From: an uncultured Clostridia bacterium
Lineage (GTDB): Bacteria; Bacillota; Clostridia; Oscillospirales; Ruminococcaceae
Direction: 5' to 3'
Assembly: GCA_947165805.1 (NCBI GenBank)
Contig: CAMVBT010000024.1
Coordinates: 1-14,891 of the forward strand
Length of the DNA: 14,891 nucleotides
In this document: piece after piece, positions 1 through 6,538 of the stretch
Layout of the letters: every line of letters starts with the position of its first letter
Position numbering within the stretch: the first letter of the stretch is position 1
The notes under the pieces: model-generated
Seen by the model: the letters and a program-made list of their open reading frames with translations, nothing else
Told to the model about the DNA's origin: nothing
Database searches by the model: none
Position numbers and translations under genes: made by a program

Positions 1-2
1 GC

Positions 3-95
3 CGCACGGACGCGGCGATAAAAGAAACCTTCGAGAAAGCCCCCGCTGTCGATAGCAGGGACTCTGAAAGGATTCCCCACTACCCCTGTACCTAA
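3..95 (+). CDS. possible C-terminal tail of an upstream gene (partial, doubtful)
   Basis: An open frame enters from the left edge and reads about 30 residues, rich in D, E, K and R (it begins RTDAAIKETFEKAP), to a TAA at 93-95. The first ~20 residues look like ordinary coding sequence. The last ones (HYPCT) fall inside a C-rich hairpin that looks like intergenic repeat DNA. It could be the end of a gene that stops just before dnaA, or chance. Nothing identifies a family. Confidence 0.2.
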   Translation, partial: RTDAAIKETFEKAPAVDSRDSERIPHYPCT

Positions 96-129
96 AGGAG
101 CAGGGGCACTGGGGGGCGGCTGCTTTTTG

Positions 130-161
130 CCTACTTTTTCCTGCTGCAGGGAAAAAGTAGG
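130..161. repeat. 12-bp stem hairpin, likely dispersed palindromic repeat or terminator
   Basis: CCTACTTTTTCC (130-141) pairs perfectly with GGAAAAAGTAGG (150-161) around an 8-nt loop. There is no T-run after the right arm, so it is not a standard intrinsic terminator on the + strand. The A/T-rich inner arms could act in either direction. From general familiarity with ruminococcal intergenic DNA, a dispersed palindrome seems likely, but I cannot search the genome from here. Confidence 0.45.
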
Positions 162-204
162 TCGCCTCGCGGAACGAAAGCTCCGACAAAAATGAAAATT
201 AACG

Positions 205-421
205 CGCGGGCGAAATAAAACGCACACTCAAAACTAACGGCTGCGAGGCAGAAACCCGAAAGAATTCAAAGTAACAGACGGATCGACAGCGCGGGTACCG
301 CGCCGCCGCGGGCGAAATAAAACGCAAAAACAAAACTAACGGCTGCGAGGCACAGACCCGCCACTCCTCAAAAAGTAACAGACGGTTAGGGAGCGGCGGC
401 TCGCCGCCAGGTACCGCGCCG
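205..421. repeat. two-copy direct repeat upstream of dnaA (~100-115 bp units)
   Basis: Copy 1 spans 205-305 and copy 2 spans 307-421. Shared blocks appear in the same order: GCGGGCGAAATAAAACGCA, then AACTAACGGCTGCGAGGCA, then AGTAACAGACGG, then GGTACCGCGCCG. The first block recurs at an offset of 102 and the last at an offset of 116. The insertion lies in the variable part before the last block, where copy 2 carries a small GCGGCGGCTCGCCGCC palindrome. On the minus strand the unit translates as SASQPLVL-type peptides in both copies, which is a repeat artefact. It ends where the A+T-rich dnaA promoter region begins. Confidence 0.7.
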
Positions 422-509
422 GCTTTGTAAACAACATATCTGTCAATTATATTTATAAGTTTTAAACATAAATGTATGAATTGCACAATGAAATTTATTT
501 GTTTTGCCA

Positions 510-538
510 TTGAAAAAAAATGACTTTTGTGATAGAAT
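510..538 (+). promoter_or_regulatory. sigma-A-type promoter of dnaA
   Basis: A -35 box TTGAAA (510-515) and a -10 box TAGAAT (533-538) are separated by exactly 17 nt, in A+T-rich DNA. The predicted start point is near 545, giving a leader of about 30 nt before the dnaA start. I do not see a canonical DnaA box overlapping the promoter, so simple DnaA autorepression is not evident. Confidence 0.75.
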
Positions 539-575
539 ATAAGTTGTCACTTATTATATATTAATAGGAAAGGAA

Positions 576-1964
576 ATGCAAATGGATCAGAACGAAAAGT
601 CCGGTTTCAATTCATTCAGCGATATATTCGATCTGATGAAGACCCGTCTCGATATCACAGATACCGCAAAACACGTCTTCATAGATCCGATAAAACCGCT
701 CAGACTCACAAACCGTACCGTTACATTGTATATCGAAAACGACTGGGCTAAAAATGTCATAAAAGAAAATTATGACGAGATGTTCAAAAAGGAACTCCGT
801 GAGATCCTCGGTTTTGAAGTAGAAATAGAATATGTTTCAAGCGATTCGGGAAATTTCACCCCCGAAGAACGAGTTCTTGTCTCTCACCCTATCCCCGAGC
901 TCGACGATGACCCCTACGCAAAGAAAAAAATGCACGATACCGAGGAAAACAGTAATTATAAATATACCTTCGATACGTTCATAGTCGGCGAAAGCAATAA
1001 ACTCGCAAGCTCGGCCTGCCGCTCCATAGCACAGGGTCAGACCCAGTTCAACCCCCTCTATATCTACAGCGAGCCCGGACTCGGTAAAACTCACCTGCTC
1101 TACGCGATCAAAAATGAGATAGAACCGCGTCACCCGGAATATAATATCATCTACGTTTCGGCGGAAACCTTCGTGAATGAATTCGTCAACAGCGTTAAAA
1201 CAAATAATACCGACGAGTTCAAGAAAAAATACAGAAGCGCGGATTTCCTGCTGGTCGATGACGTTCAGTTCTTCTCCGGCAAGAAAGAATCACAGAACGA
1301 GCTTTTCCATACCTTCGAGGAGCTGCACCGCCGCGGAAAGAAGATAATCTTTACCTCCGACCGTCCCCCGAAAGAAATAAACGATATCGAGGACAGACTG
1401 AGAACAAGATTTGAATGGGGACTCCTCGCGGATATCGCTCCGCCGGAGTTTGAGACAAGACTTGCAATTATAAGACGCAAGGCCGAGCTCATGGATCTGA
1501 AGATCCCGAACAACGTTATGGAATATATGGCGGACAAGCTGAAAAACAATATCCGTCAGATCGAAGGCGCCATAGTCAAGATGTACCATATAGTCTTCCT
1601 GACAGGCACGACTCCGACAATTATAATGGCACAGAACATCATCAAGGACGTAATGACAGAACATCAGCCCATACCTGTAACCGTCGAGCACGTCATAACA
1701 GATGTTTCTCATACCTATAACGTTTCACCGGAAGAAATGAAGTCGAAAAACCGCAATTCGCAGGTGTCAACGGCGAGACAGGTCGCAATGTATGTGATAA
1801 GCAAGGTAACAGACCTTTCATATACTTCAATAGGCAAGGAGTTCGGCGGAAGAGACCACTCAACTGTCGTGTACGCGACAAACAAGGTAAAGAAGGGTAT
1901 GCAGACAGACCCCACCCTCCGTGCTACCATAGACGATCTGATAAAGAATATAAAAAGTACCTGA
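576..1964 (+). CDS. dnaA: chromosomal replication initiator protein DnaA
   Basis: DnaA is the AAA+ ATPase that binds DnaA boxes, melts the origin and helps load the replicative helicase. The 462-residue product has the full family layout: N-terminal domain I (about 10-95), a short linker, the AAA+ domain and the C-terminal DNA-binding domain. Visible motifs are Walker A SEPGLGKT (165-172), Walker B LLVDD (225-229), sensor 1 FTSDRPP, the arginine-finger region EDRLRTRFEWGL, sensor 2 NIRQIEGA, and the DnaA signature GGRDHSTVVYA (from about 424). The first Walker A residue is Ser where the consensus has Gly; Lys171 and Thr172 are intact. Two starts are close. ATG at 576 has AGGA 6 nt upstream. 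In-frame ATG at 582 (MDQNEKS) has AGGAAAGG 8 nt upstream and fits about as well. Confidence 0.98.
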   Translation: MQMDQNEKSGFNSFSDIFDLMKTRLDITDTAKHVFIDPIKPLRLTNRTVTLYIENDWAKNVIKENYDEMFKKELREILGFEVEIEYVSSDSGNFTPEERVLVSHPIPELDDDPYAKKKMHDTEENSNYKYTFDTFIVGESNKLASSACRSIAQGQTQFNPLYIYSEPGLGKTHLLYAIKNEIEPRHPEYNIIYVSAETFVNEFVNSVKTNNTDEFKKKYRSADFLLVDDVQFFSGKKESQNELFHTFEELHRRGKKIIFTSDRPPKEINDIEDRLRTRFEWGLLADIAPPEFETRLAIIRRKAELMDLKIPNNVMEYMADKLKNNIRQIEGAIVKMYHIVFLTGTTPTIIMAQNIIKDVMTEHQPIPVTVEHVITDVSHTYNVSPEEMKSKNRNSQVSTARQVAMYVISKVTDLSYTSIGKEFGGRDHSTVVYATNKVKKGMQTDPTLRATIDDLIKNIKST

Positions 1965-2278
1965 TCGCCGCCGATATCCGAGAAATAACGGATAGAAACG
2001 AGTAATCGGGGAATTCTGACGAAGACAGGTTTTACACAGATTTCTCAACTTTCTGTGACCGGTTGAATGGAAAATGTCGAAAGTTGAAAGAGTTGAAAAC
2101 GCTTCTGACATTTCTGACTTTTTATCAACTGCCCGTTCAACCGGGTAAATGCTTACTCTAAAGGAAGAAAAAGGCTTTTCCACAGATTGCCTGTCCCTAC
2201 ATATACTACTAAAAAAATAAAAGAATACCTTTGCTTTTTTTGAGAGAAAAAATAATCCGAGCCGAAAGGAACTGACAG
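1965..2278. other. dnaA-dnaN intergenic region, candidate origin of replication (oriC)
   Basis: This 314-bp non-coding spacer holds the elements expected of a Bacillus-type origin. DnaA-box-like 9-mers are TTTTACACA (2030-2038), TTATCAACT (2122-2130) and TTTTCCACA (2176-2184), each one or two changes from TTATCCACA. The words GTTGA/TCAAC recur about six times between 2046 and 2141, including AGTTGAAA twice in a row at 2082-2098. A 9-bp inverted repeat CCGGTTGAA / TTCAACCGG lies at 2059-2067 and 2136-2144. A small hairpin TATCCG / CGGATA (1975-1980, 1989-1994) follows the dnaA stop but has no T-run. The right end, 2197-2260, is very A+T-rich. No exact TTATCCACA was seen. Confidence 0.7.
2176..2211 (+). 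promoter_or_regulatory. candidate basal unwinding element: DnaA box, G+C-richer spacer and DnaA-trio
   Basis: TTTTCCACA (2176-2184) is followed by a 12-nt G+C-richer spacer, then CTA-CAT-ATA-CTA-CTA (2197-2211), then an A-rich run. In Bacillus subtilis a DnaA box followed by a G+C-rich bridge and repeated CTA triplets (the DnaA-trio, read 3'-GAT-5' on the bound strand) defines where DnaA opens the DNA, also between dnaA and dnaN. The order, strand and position match here. The match is by eye, and two of the five triplets are imperfect. Confidence 0.6.
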
Positions 2279-3379
2279 ATGAAATTCACGATAGACAGGA
2301 CTACATTATCAGAAGCTCTTATGAACGCTTCAAAGGCAAGTGCTTCAAGATCAAATATGCCTGCTCTGGAAGGCGTACTCATAAAGCTGAAAAACGGCAG
2401 CATAACAGTCACAGGCTATGACCTTTCAATGGGTATCAAATGTGTGATATCTCCTATCGACACCGTTGAGGAAGGAGAAATAGTAGTAAATGCGCGAATC
2501 TTCAGCGAGATGATAAAGAAGATGCCTGCCGGAGCCGTTGAGATAAGCACGAACGATCTTGAGGTAACATTAAGATCGGGAGATATAGTATATAAGATGT
2601 CGGGTCTTTCCGGCGACGATTATCCCAATATACCGGAGCTGCGCAATAATGTCACCTTCTATATGGACGAATCCGTATTCAAGAGCATGATACGCCAGAC
2701 TATCCACGCGGTAGCTATGACAGACCTGAAACCCGTATATATGGGCAGCAATTTCCATATCGAAAATAATACTCTGAGTATAGCTTCGGTCGATGGTGTC
2801 AGAATGGCGAGAAGAGTAGAGCCCTGCGAATACACCGACCTTGATTTCGTTGTTCCGAAAAAGACACTCGAGGAATTCATGAAGATGCTTTCCGACGAAC
2901 CGAACGAGAAGAAAGTATCTGTCTGCATCGACAGAAATCAGGTGTGTCTGTCGAAGGAAGATTATACGATAATCTCGAGACTGCTTGAGGGAACGTTCAT
3001 CGACTATAACAAGATAATGAGCTTTAAGGAGACTTCCTCCGCAGTCGTAAAGATGTCAGACTTTGCGGCAGCGCTCGACAGAACTCTGCTTCTGAATACT
3101 GATAAGTATAAATGCCCCGTTATCTGTTCATTCGATAACGATAAGCTGCACATTGAGATAAAGACAGCTATCGGTAATCTGAATGAAACGATGCCTGTAA
3201 AATATACGGGAAGTCCTATTAAAATAGCTTTCAACGCAAAGTATATGATAGATTCGCTCCGGAACAGTGAGTGTGACGAAGTGAAGATAGATTTCACCGG
3301 CGAATTACAGCCTATCAGAGTAAAGCCCGTGGGCGATGACAGCTATATCGGCGTTGTACTGCCTGTAAGGAACAAGTAA
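2279..3379 (+). CDS. dnaN: DNA polymerase III beta subunit (sliding clamp)
   Basis: DnaN is the ring-shaped processivity clamp that tethers DNA polymerase III and many repair proteins to DNA. The product has 366 residues, the usual length for three clamp-fold domains. It begins MKFTIDRTTLSEALMNASKA, as clamps do, and ends YIGVVLPVRNK, matching the conserved C-terminal end that lines the peptide-binding pocket. The internal AVAMTDLKPVYMGSNFHIENN and GVRMARR segments are typical. The start is ATG with AAAGGA 8 nt upstream. It follows dnaA after the candidate origin and is followed one nucleotide later by the yaaA-type gene, so clamp, S4 protein, RecF and RemB probably form one operon. No convincing separate promoter was found. 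A TATACT at 2202-2207 could be a -10, but its -35 is poor. Confidence 0.97.
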   Translation: MKFTIDRTTLSEALMNASKASASRSNMPALEGVLIKLKNGSITVTGYDLSMGIKCVISPIDTVEEGEIVVNARIFSEMIKKMPAGAVEISTNDLEVTLRSGDIVYKMSGLSGDDYPNIPELRNNVTFYMDESVFKSMIRQTIHAVAMTDLKPVYMGSNFHIENNTLSIASVDGVRMARRVEPCEYTDLDFVVPKKTLEEFMKMLSDEPNEKKVSVCIDRNQVCLSKEDYTIISRLLEGTFIDYNKIMSFKETSSAVVKMSDFAAALDRTLLLNTDKYKCPVICSFDNDKLHIEIKTAIGNLNETMPVKYTGSPIKIAFNAKYMIDSLRNSECDEVKIDFTGELQPIRVKPVGDDSYIGVVLPVRNK

Positions 3380-3380
3380 G

Positions 3381-3608
3381 ATGAGTACTGAGATCACCAT
3401 AAAGCCGCCGTTCATCAAACTCGAACAGTTCCTGAAATTCGCAGGCGTAGCCGATACGGGCGGTATAGCTAAAATGATGATACTCGACGGGATAGTCGAG
3501 GTGAACGGCGAGGTATGCCTTATGAGAGGCAAAAAGCTCGTCGGAGGCAATAAGGTCGCCGTGAATTTTGAAGAAGGCACCGAGGAGTTTGTGTGCCGTT
3601 TTGAATGA
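3381..3608 (+). CDS. yaaA: S4-domain RNA-binding protein, YaaA/RlbA type
   Basis: A 75-residue protein that is almost entirely one S4 RNA-binding domain: IKLEQFLKFAGVADTGGIAKMMILDGIVEVNGEVCLMRGKKL is the typical alpha-L fold with the conserved G-x-V-x-V-N-G-E turn. A small S4 gene between dnaN and recF is standard in Firmicutes (Bacillus yaaA), and that protein has been linked to ribosome assembly. I infer a similar RNA- or ribosome-binding role here. Only one nucleotide separates it from the dnaN stop, and its Shine-Dalgarno (TAAGGA, about 3366-3371) lies inside dnaN, which suggests translational coupling. Confidence 0.88.
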   Translation: MSTEITIKPPFIKLEQFLKFAGVADTGGIAKMMILDGIVEVNGEVCLMRGKKLVGGNKVAVNFEEGTEEFVCRFE

Positions 3609-3626
3609 TAAAACCGAAAGGGGGTT

Positions 3627-3665
3627 CGGGTGAGCTGCGTTACTTGAAGTAATGCTTTGAGCCCG
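3627..3665 (+). promoter_or_regulatory. hairpin in the leader of recF
   Basis: GCGTTACT (3637-3644) pairs with AGTAATGC (3648-3655), an 8-bp stem with one G-U pair and the tight loop TGA. An outer helix CGGGT (3627-3631) with GCCCG (3661-3665) encloses it. The structure ends 8 nt before the recF TTG start and could hide the initiation region or limit read-through. There is no T-run, so it is not a standard terminator. Confidence 0.45.
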
Positions 3666-3673
3666 GCTCGGGA

Positions 3674-4807
3674 TTGCTGATACGATCTTTATCTGTAAGA
3701 TATTTCAGGAATATAGCCTCTGCTGATTTCATTTTTGACCCTAAGGTGAACATGTTCTACGGCAACAACGCCCAGGGCAAAACAAATCTGTGCGAGGCTA
3801 TTTCCGTATGCCTCGGAAAGAGCTTCCGCAATCCGAGACCCGGTGAGATACTTCCTTTCGGCAATACGAACGAAGAGACTGCGCTTGAGATGTGTTTTTC
3901 CTTTGACAGTATGCCCGATAAGGTGAATACTGTGACCTATACGCAGAAAAACAGCAGCTTCCGCATAAGATCGAACGGGATCGAGATGAAAGAGGCTGAA
4001 AAATTATACGGCGCGTTGAGATATGTTATATTTATACCGGAAGACCTGTATATTGTAAAGGGAGACCCCTCGAACAGACGCGATTATATAGACTCTGTGT
4101 CAAATATGATAAATCGTGTTCATAATACGAAACTTTATGAATATAATAAAGCCCTCAGACAGAAGAATAATATACTTATGAGCATAAAGGAGCCGGACAG
4201 TATATCACTCAGTATGATAGACAGCTGGAATGAGACCATAGCCCGCGCCGGTGTGAATGTGATGTGCGGGCGCATCAAGTATTTCAGCGCCGTTTCCGAG
4301 GCTGCCGACAGATATTACGGTATGCTGTCGGGCTCGGACGAGAAGCTCACAATGAAATATGAGAGCACAGTTATGGGCGACACGCCCTTCACTGGTGATG
4401 ATTATAAGTTCATATACGAGACATATATCGACAAGCTGAAAAGCTCGCTGGAGCGCGAGCTGCGTATGAAATACACGGTCATAGGCGCGCACAGGGACGA
4501 TATAAGCTTCTTCATAAACGATATGCCGGCAAAGGAATTTGCTTCGCAGGGGCAGATAAGAAGTATTGCTGTGGCCCTGAAACTCGCCGAGGCAGAAATG
4601 ATATACAACAGGAGCGAGGATCAGCCCGTTGTGATACTTGACGACGTTCTGAGCGAGCTTGACGAGAAAAGAAGATCGTTTATTATTAATCATATTGATG
4701 ATTTTCAAATATTTATTACTTCCTGTAATCTGTCCGACATAGGAAAAACAGGTCACGGGAAGGTCTGGAACGTAGAGAACGGCAGATTTACACTGAAAGA
4801 GGAATGA
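3674..4807 (+). CDS. recF: DNA replication and repair protein RecF
   Basis: RecF is an SMC/ABC-like ATPase that acts with RecO and RecR to load RecA at gapped DNA and stalled forks. The 377-residue length is normal. Visible motifs are LSVRYFRN near the start, Walker A GNNAQGKT, the ABC signature region FASQGQIRSIAVALKLAEAE, Walker B VILDDVLSELDEKRR with its D-loop, and the C-terminal FITSCNLSD. The start is TTG at 3674: the frame is closed by TAA at 3650, no ATG or GTG lies between, and MLIRSLSVRYFRN aligns with where RecF proteins begin. The Shine-Dalgarno is poor and a hairpin lies just upstream, so expression is probably low. The next gene, remB, begins one nucleotide after the stop. Confidence 0.96.
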   Translation: MLIRSLSVRYFRNIASADFIFDPKVNMFYGNNAQGKTNLCEAISVCLGKSFRNPRPGEILPFGNTNEETALEMCFSFDSMPDKVNTVTYTQKNSSFRIRSNGIEMKEAEKLYGALRYVIFIPEDLYIVKGDPSNRRDYIDSVSNMINRVHNTKLYEYNKALRQKNNILMSIKEPDSISLSMIDSWNETIARAGVNVMCGRIKYFSAVSEAADRYYGMLSGSDEKLTMKYESTVMGDTPFTGDDYKFIYETYIDKLKSSLERELRMKYTVIGAHRDDISFFINDMPAKEFASQGQIRSIAVALKLAEAEMIYNRSEDQPVVILDDVLSELDEKRRSFIINHIDDFQIFITSCNLSDIGKTGHGKVWNVENGRFTLKEE

Positions 4808-4808
4808 G

Positions 4809-5069
4809 ATGTATCTTCATCTGGGCAGCGATGTTTCCGTCAATATCGACGAGATAGCGGGAATATTTGATATCGAGAAAGTTACCGTGGACAGATATAT
4901 GAAAGATTATTTATCATACTGTCAAAAAAATGGTAAAATATACTATGTGTCTCTTGATATGCCGAAAAGCTTCGTGGTCTGTACAGACACGGTGTACATT
5001 ACGAACGTAAGCTGTCTGACTCTGAAGAAGCGTTTCGAGGAGACAGTCTCTTTACAGTCCGGAAAATGA
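4809..5069 (+). CDS. remB: extracellular matrix regulator RemB-like protein (DUF370)
   Basis: An 86-residue protein with the DUF370 pattern: MYLHLGSDVSVNIDEIAGIFDIEKV at the start, PKSFVVCTDTVYITNVSCLTLKKR near the end. In Bacillus subtilis the gene after recF encodes RemB (YaaB), a small relative of the DNA-binding biofilm regulator RemA. Whether RemB itself acts as a regulator is less clear, and its role here is unknown. The start is ATG, one nucleotide after the recF stop, with GAGGAA inside recF as the ribosome binding site. It closes the dnaN-yaaA-recF-remB operon. gyrB, the usual next gene in many Firmicutes, is missing. Confidence 0.88.
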   Translation: MYLHLGSDVSVNIDEIAGIFDIEKVTVDRYMKDYLSYCQKNGKIYYVSLDMPKSFVVCTDTVYITNVSCLTLKKRFEETVSLQSGK

Positions 5070-5256
5070 TCCGTGTGAATACCGGAACGTAAAAGTCAAG
5101 TGAAAAATTTAGCCGGTTTGTAATTATGTCACCAAAGTGTAACCAAATTCTGAATTTTTCCGCGATAATGATATCAATTCCCGAAAACTGTTGAAAAACC
5201 GATTTCAACCGTCATTTTTGTTGAAAAGTCGGTTGAAAATGTGGATTTTGCTTTTA

Positions 5257-5324
5257 CTGTGCGAACTTGCGGGTCCGGCACAGAAACGGTTACCGGGAAG
5301 AAAAACGATTGTGCAGGCTGCACA
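5257..5324. repeat. pair of GTGC/GCAC inverted repeats
   Basis: CTGTGC (5257-5262) pairs with GCACAG (5278-5283), and TGTGCA (5310-5315) pairs with TGCACA (5319-5324) around the 3-nt loop GGC. The two palindromes share the GTGC/GCAC core and lie between the two GTTGAAAA clusters. They could be protein-binding sites or cruciform-forming DNA. I cannot assign a binder. Confidence 0.35.
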
Positions 5325-5559
5325 GTTTGCGGTCTCTCCGGTATGAATTATTTGGAATGTAAGCGAATATGATAAACAATAGGGTTTGCAGATTATACAA
5401 AAAATTTTTCCGGACAGGTTTTTGACGAATTGTAAAACAAGTCAGAAAGTTATGTTTTTACGATCTGTAAAAAGATTTTTTTGAACCGAAAACCTGTTGA
5501 AAAGTTGAAAAAATGCTGTTAAAAACCGCCTGTAGGGCTATGAACAGTTGAAAATTCGG

Positions 5560-5588
5560 TTGAATTCGTTAAAAAACCGCGTTATTAT
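5560..5588 (+). promoter_or_regulatory. putative promoter of rsmI
   Basis: TTGAAT (5560-5565) and TATTAT (5583-5588) are separated by 17 nt, giving a predicted start near 5595 and a leader of about 67 nt before the rsmI ATG. The -35 box overlaps one of the GTTGAA words, so a protein bound to those words could affect this promoter. Confidence 0.5.
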
Positions 5589-5661
5589 GCGTTTTGAAAG
5601 ACTGATGAAACCGGACAGAAAACAGATGAAAATATGTTATGAACATTTACGGGAGATACAG

Positions 5662-6498
5662 ATGTCAAAACTGTATGTTGTGGGAACGCCGATAGGCAAC
5701 CTTTCGGATATGACGCCGCGGGCGCTGGAGGTGCTCGGGGGCGTGGATTTCATTGCCGCCGAGGATACCAGAGTCACGCTGAAGCTGCTCACTCATTTCG
5801 GTATCCAGAAGCCCCTTGTGAGTTATTATGAACATAATCTTCGCGAAAAAGGAACATATATAGCGGACAGGATATCCGCGGGCGAGACCTGCGCCATAGT
5901 GACTGACGCCGGTATGCCGTGCATATCCGACCCGGGGGAGGACCTTGTGCGCATCTGTGTCGAAAGGGGCATAGAAGTGAACGTTGTTCCTTCCGCAACC
6001 GCCGCGATGTCGGCACTGGCGATATCGGGGCTGCCGACTTCGCGGTTCTCGTTTGAAGGATTTCTGAGCGTTACATCGAAGCAGAGAAAAGCACATCTCG
6101 ACGAGGTTAAGGACTACAGATACACTCTGATATTCTACGAAGCTCCGCATAAGCTGAAAACCACACTGAGCGACCTGCTCGATGCTCTGGGAGACAGGCG
6201 GATAGCCTTGTGCAGAGAGATGACAAAGATACACGAGGAAGTCCTGCGCGGAACGATATCCGAAATGATAGCCTACTATGAACAGAACTCTCCGAAAGGC
6301 GAGTATGTTCTCATAGTTGAGGGAAAAAAGGAAGAAGCACCGAAGACCGCGGATATAAACGATGCCGTCGATCACGCGAAACAGCTCATCTCGGAGGGCA
6401 GAAAAGCTTCGGACGCCTGCAAGGAGGCCGCGAAGAAATACGGCTTCCCGAAAAGCGAGATCTATTCTCTTATAACAAAACAAATCAAAGATATATAG
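5662..6498 (+). CDS. rsmI: 16S rRNA (cytidine(1402)-2'-O)-methyltransferase RsmI
   Basis: RsmI uses S-adenosylmethionine to methylate the ribose of C1402 in the 16S rRNA decoding centre. The 278-residue product has the tetrapyrrole-methylase-fold signature of this family: KLYVVGTPIGNLSDMTPRALEVL at the start, IAAEDTR (31-37), TDAGMPCISDPGEDLV, and the PSATAAMSALAISGLPTSRFSFEGFL stretch. The start at 5662 is chosen because GGGAG lies 6 nt upstream and MSKLYVVGTPIGNL is where the family begins. The frame stays open upstream to 5548, but those 38 codons overlap GTTGAAAA repeats and the promoter. It is the first gene after the long non-coding region and probably begins a transcript that continues into the next genes. 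Confidence 0.95.
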   Translation: MSKLYVVGTPIGNLSDMTPRALEVLGGVDFIAAEDTRVTLKLLTHFGIQKPLVSYYEHNLREKGTYIADRISAGETCAIVTDAGMPCISDPGEDLVRICVERGIEVNVVPSATAAMSALAISGLPTSRFSFEGFLSVTSKQRKAHLDEVKDYRYTLIFYEAPHKLKTTLSDLLDALGDRRIALCREMTKIHEEVLRGTISEMIAYYEQNSPKGEYVLIVEGKKEEAPKTADINDAVDHAKQLISEGRKASDACKEAAKKYGFPKSEIYSLITKQIKDI

Positions 6499-6538
6499 TC
6501 GGATAATAATTGATATTGTGAGAAGGAAGTGGTCTTAT

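Larger units (their letters stand above)
1..575. other. gene-poor region upstream of dnaA
   Basis: Apart from a doubtful gene tail at the left edge, I see no gene here. From left to right it holds a C-rich hairpin (CCCCTG at 83-88 with CAGGGG at 101-106), a 12-bp stem hairpin (130-161), a two-copy direct repeat (205-421), and then an A+T-rich stretch from about 422 with the dnaA promoter. The rpmH gene often found divergent to dnaA in Firmicutes is not present in this interval. A 103-codon minus-strand frame at 199-510 exists, but its protein is just the translated DNA repeat (SASQPLVL twice), so I do not call it a gene. Confidence 0.6.
5070..5661. other. long non-coding region with GTTGAAAA clusters, candidate second origin segment
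   Basis: No credible gene lies here. The word GTTGAAAA or a near form is clustered at both ends. The left cluster has 5189-5197 TGTTGAAAA, 5203-5210 on the minus strand, 5219-5227 TGTTGAAAA and 5231-5239 GGTTGAAAA. The right cluster has 5495-5503 TGTTGAAAA, 5503-5511 AGTTGAAAA, 5546-5554 AGTTGAAAA and 5558-5564 GGTTGAA. Read on the other strand the word is TTTTCAACA, two changes from the DnaA box TTATCCACA. Between them are GTGC/GCAC inverted repeats (5257-5324) and an A+T-rich stretch (about 5340-5480). A promoter for rsmI lies at the right end. A frame running into rsmI from 5548 is just an upstream extension of that gene. Confidence 0.6.

Noticed and set aside
199..510. Minus-strand open frame of about 103 codons upstream of dnaA
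   Set aside because: Its protein is a translation of the two-copy DNA repeat (SASQPLVL twice), with no family resemblance, and it runs across the dnaA promoter.
1965..2278. Canonical DnaA boxes (TTATCCACA)
   Set aside because: No exact copy was found by eye here or in 5070-5661; only variants with one or more changes are present, so they are reported as candidates.
5548..5661. N-terminal extension of rsmI by 38 codons
   Set aside because: The extension overlaps GTTGAAAA repeats and the putative promoter, while ATG 5662 has a good ribosome binding site and matches the family start.
5665..6483. Minus-strand open frame of about 272 codons opposite rsmI
   Set aside because: A shadow of RsmI with Arg/Tyr/His-rich composition and no recognisable motif.
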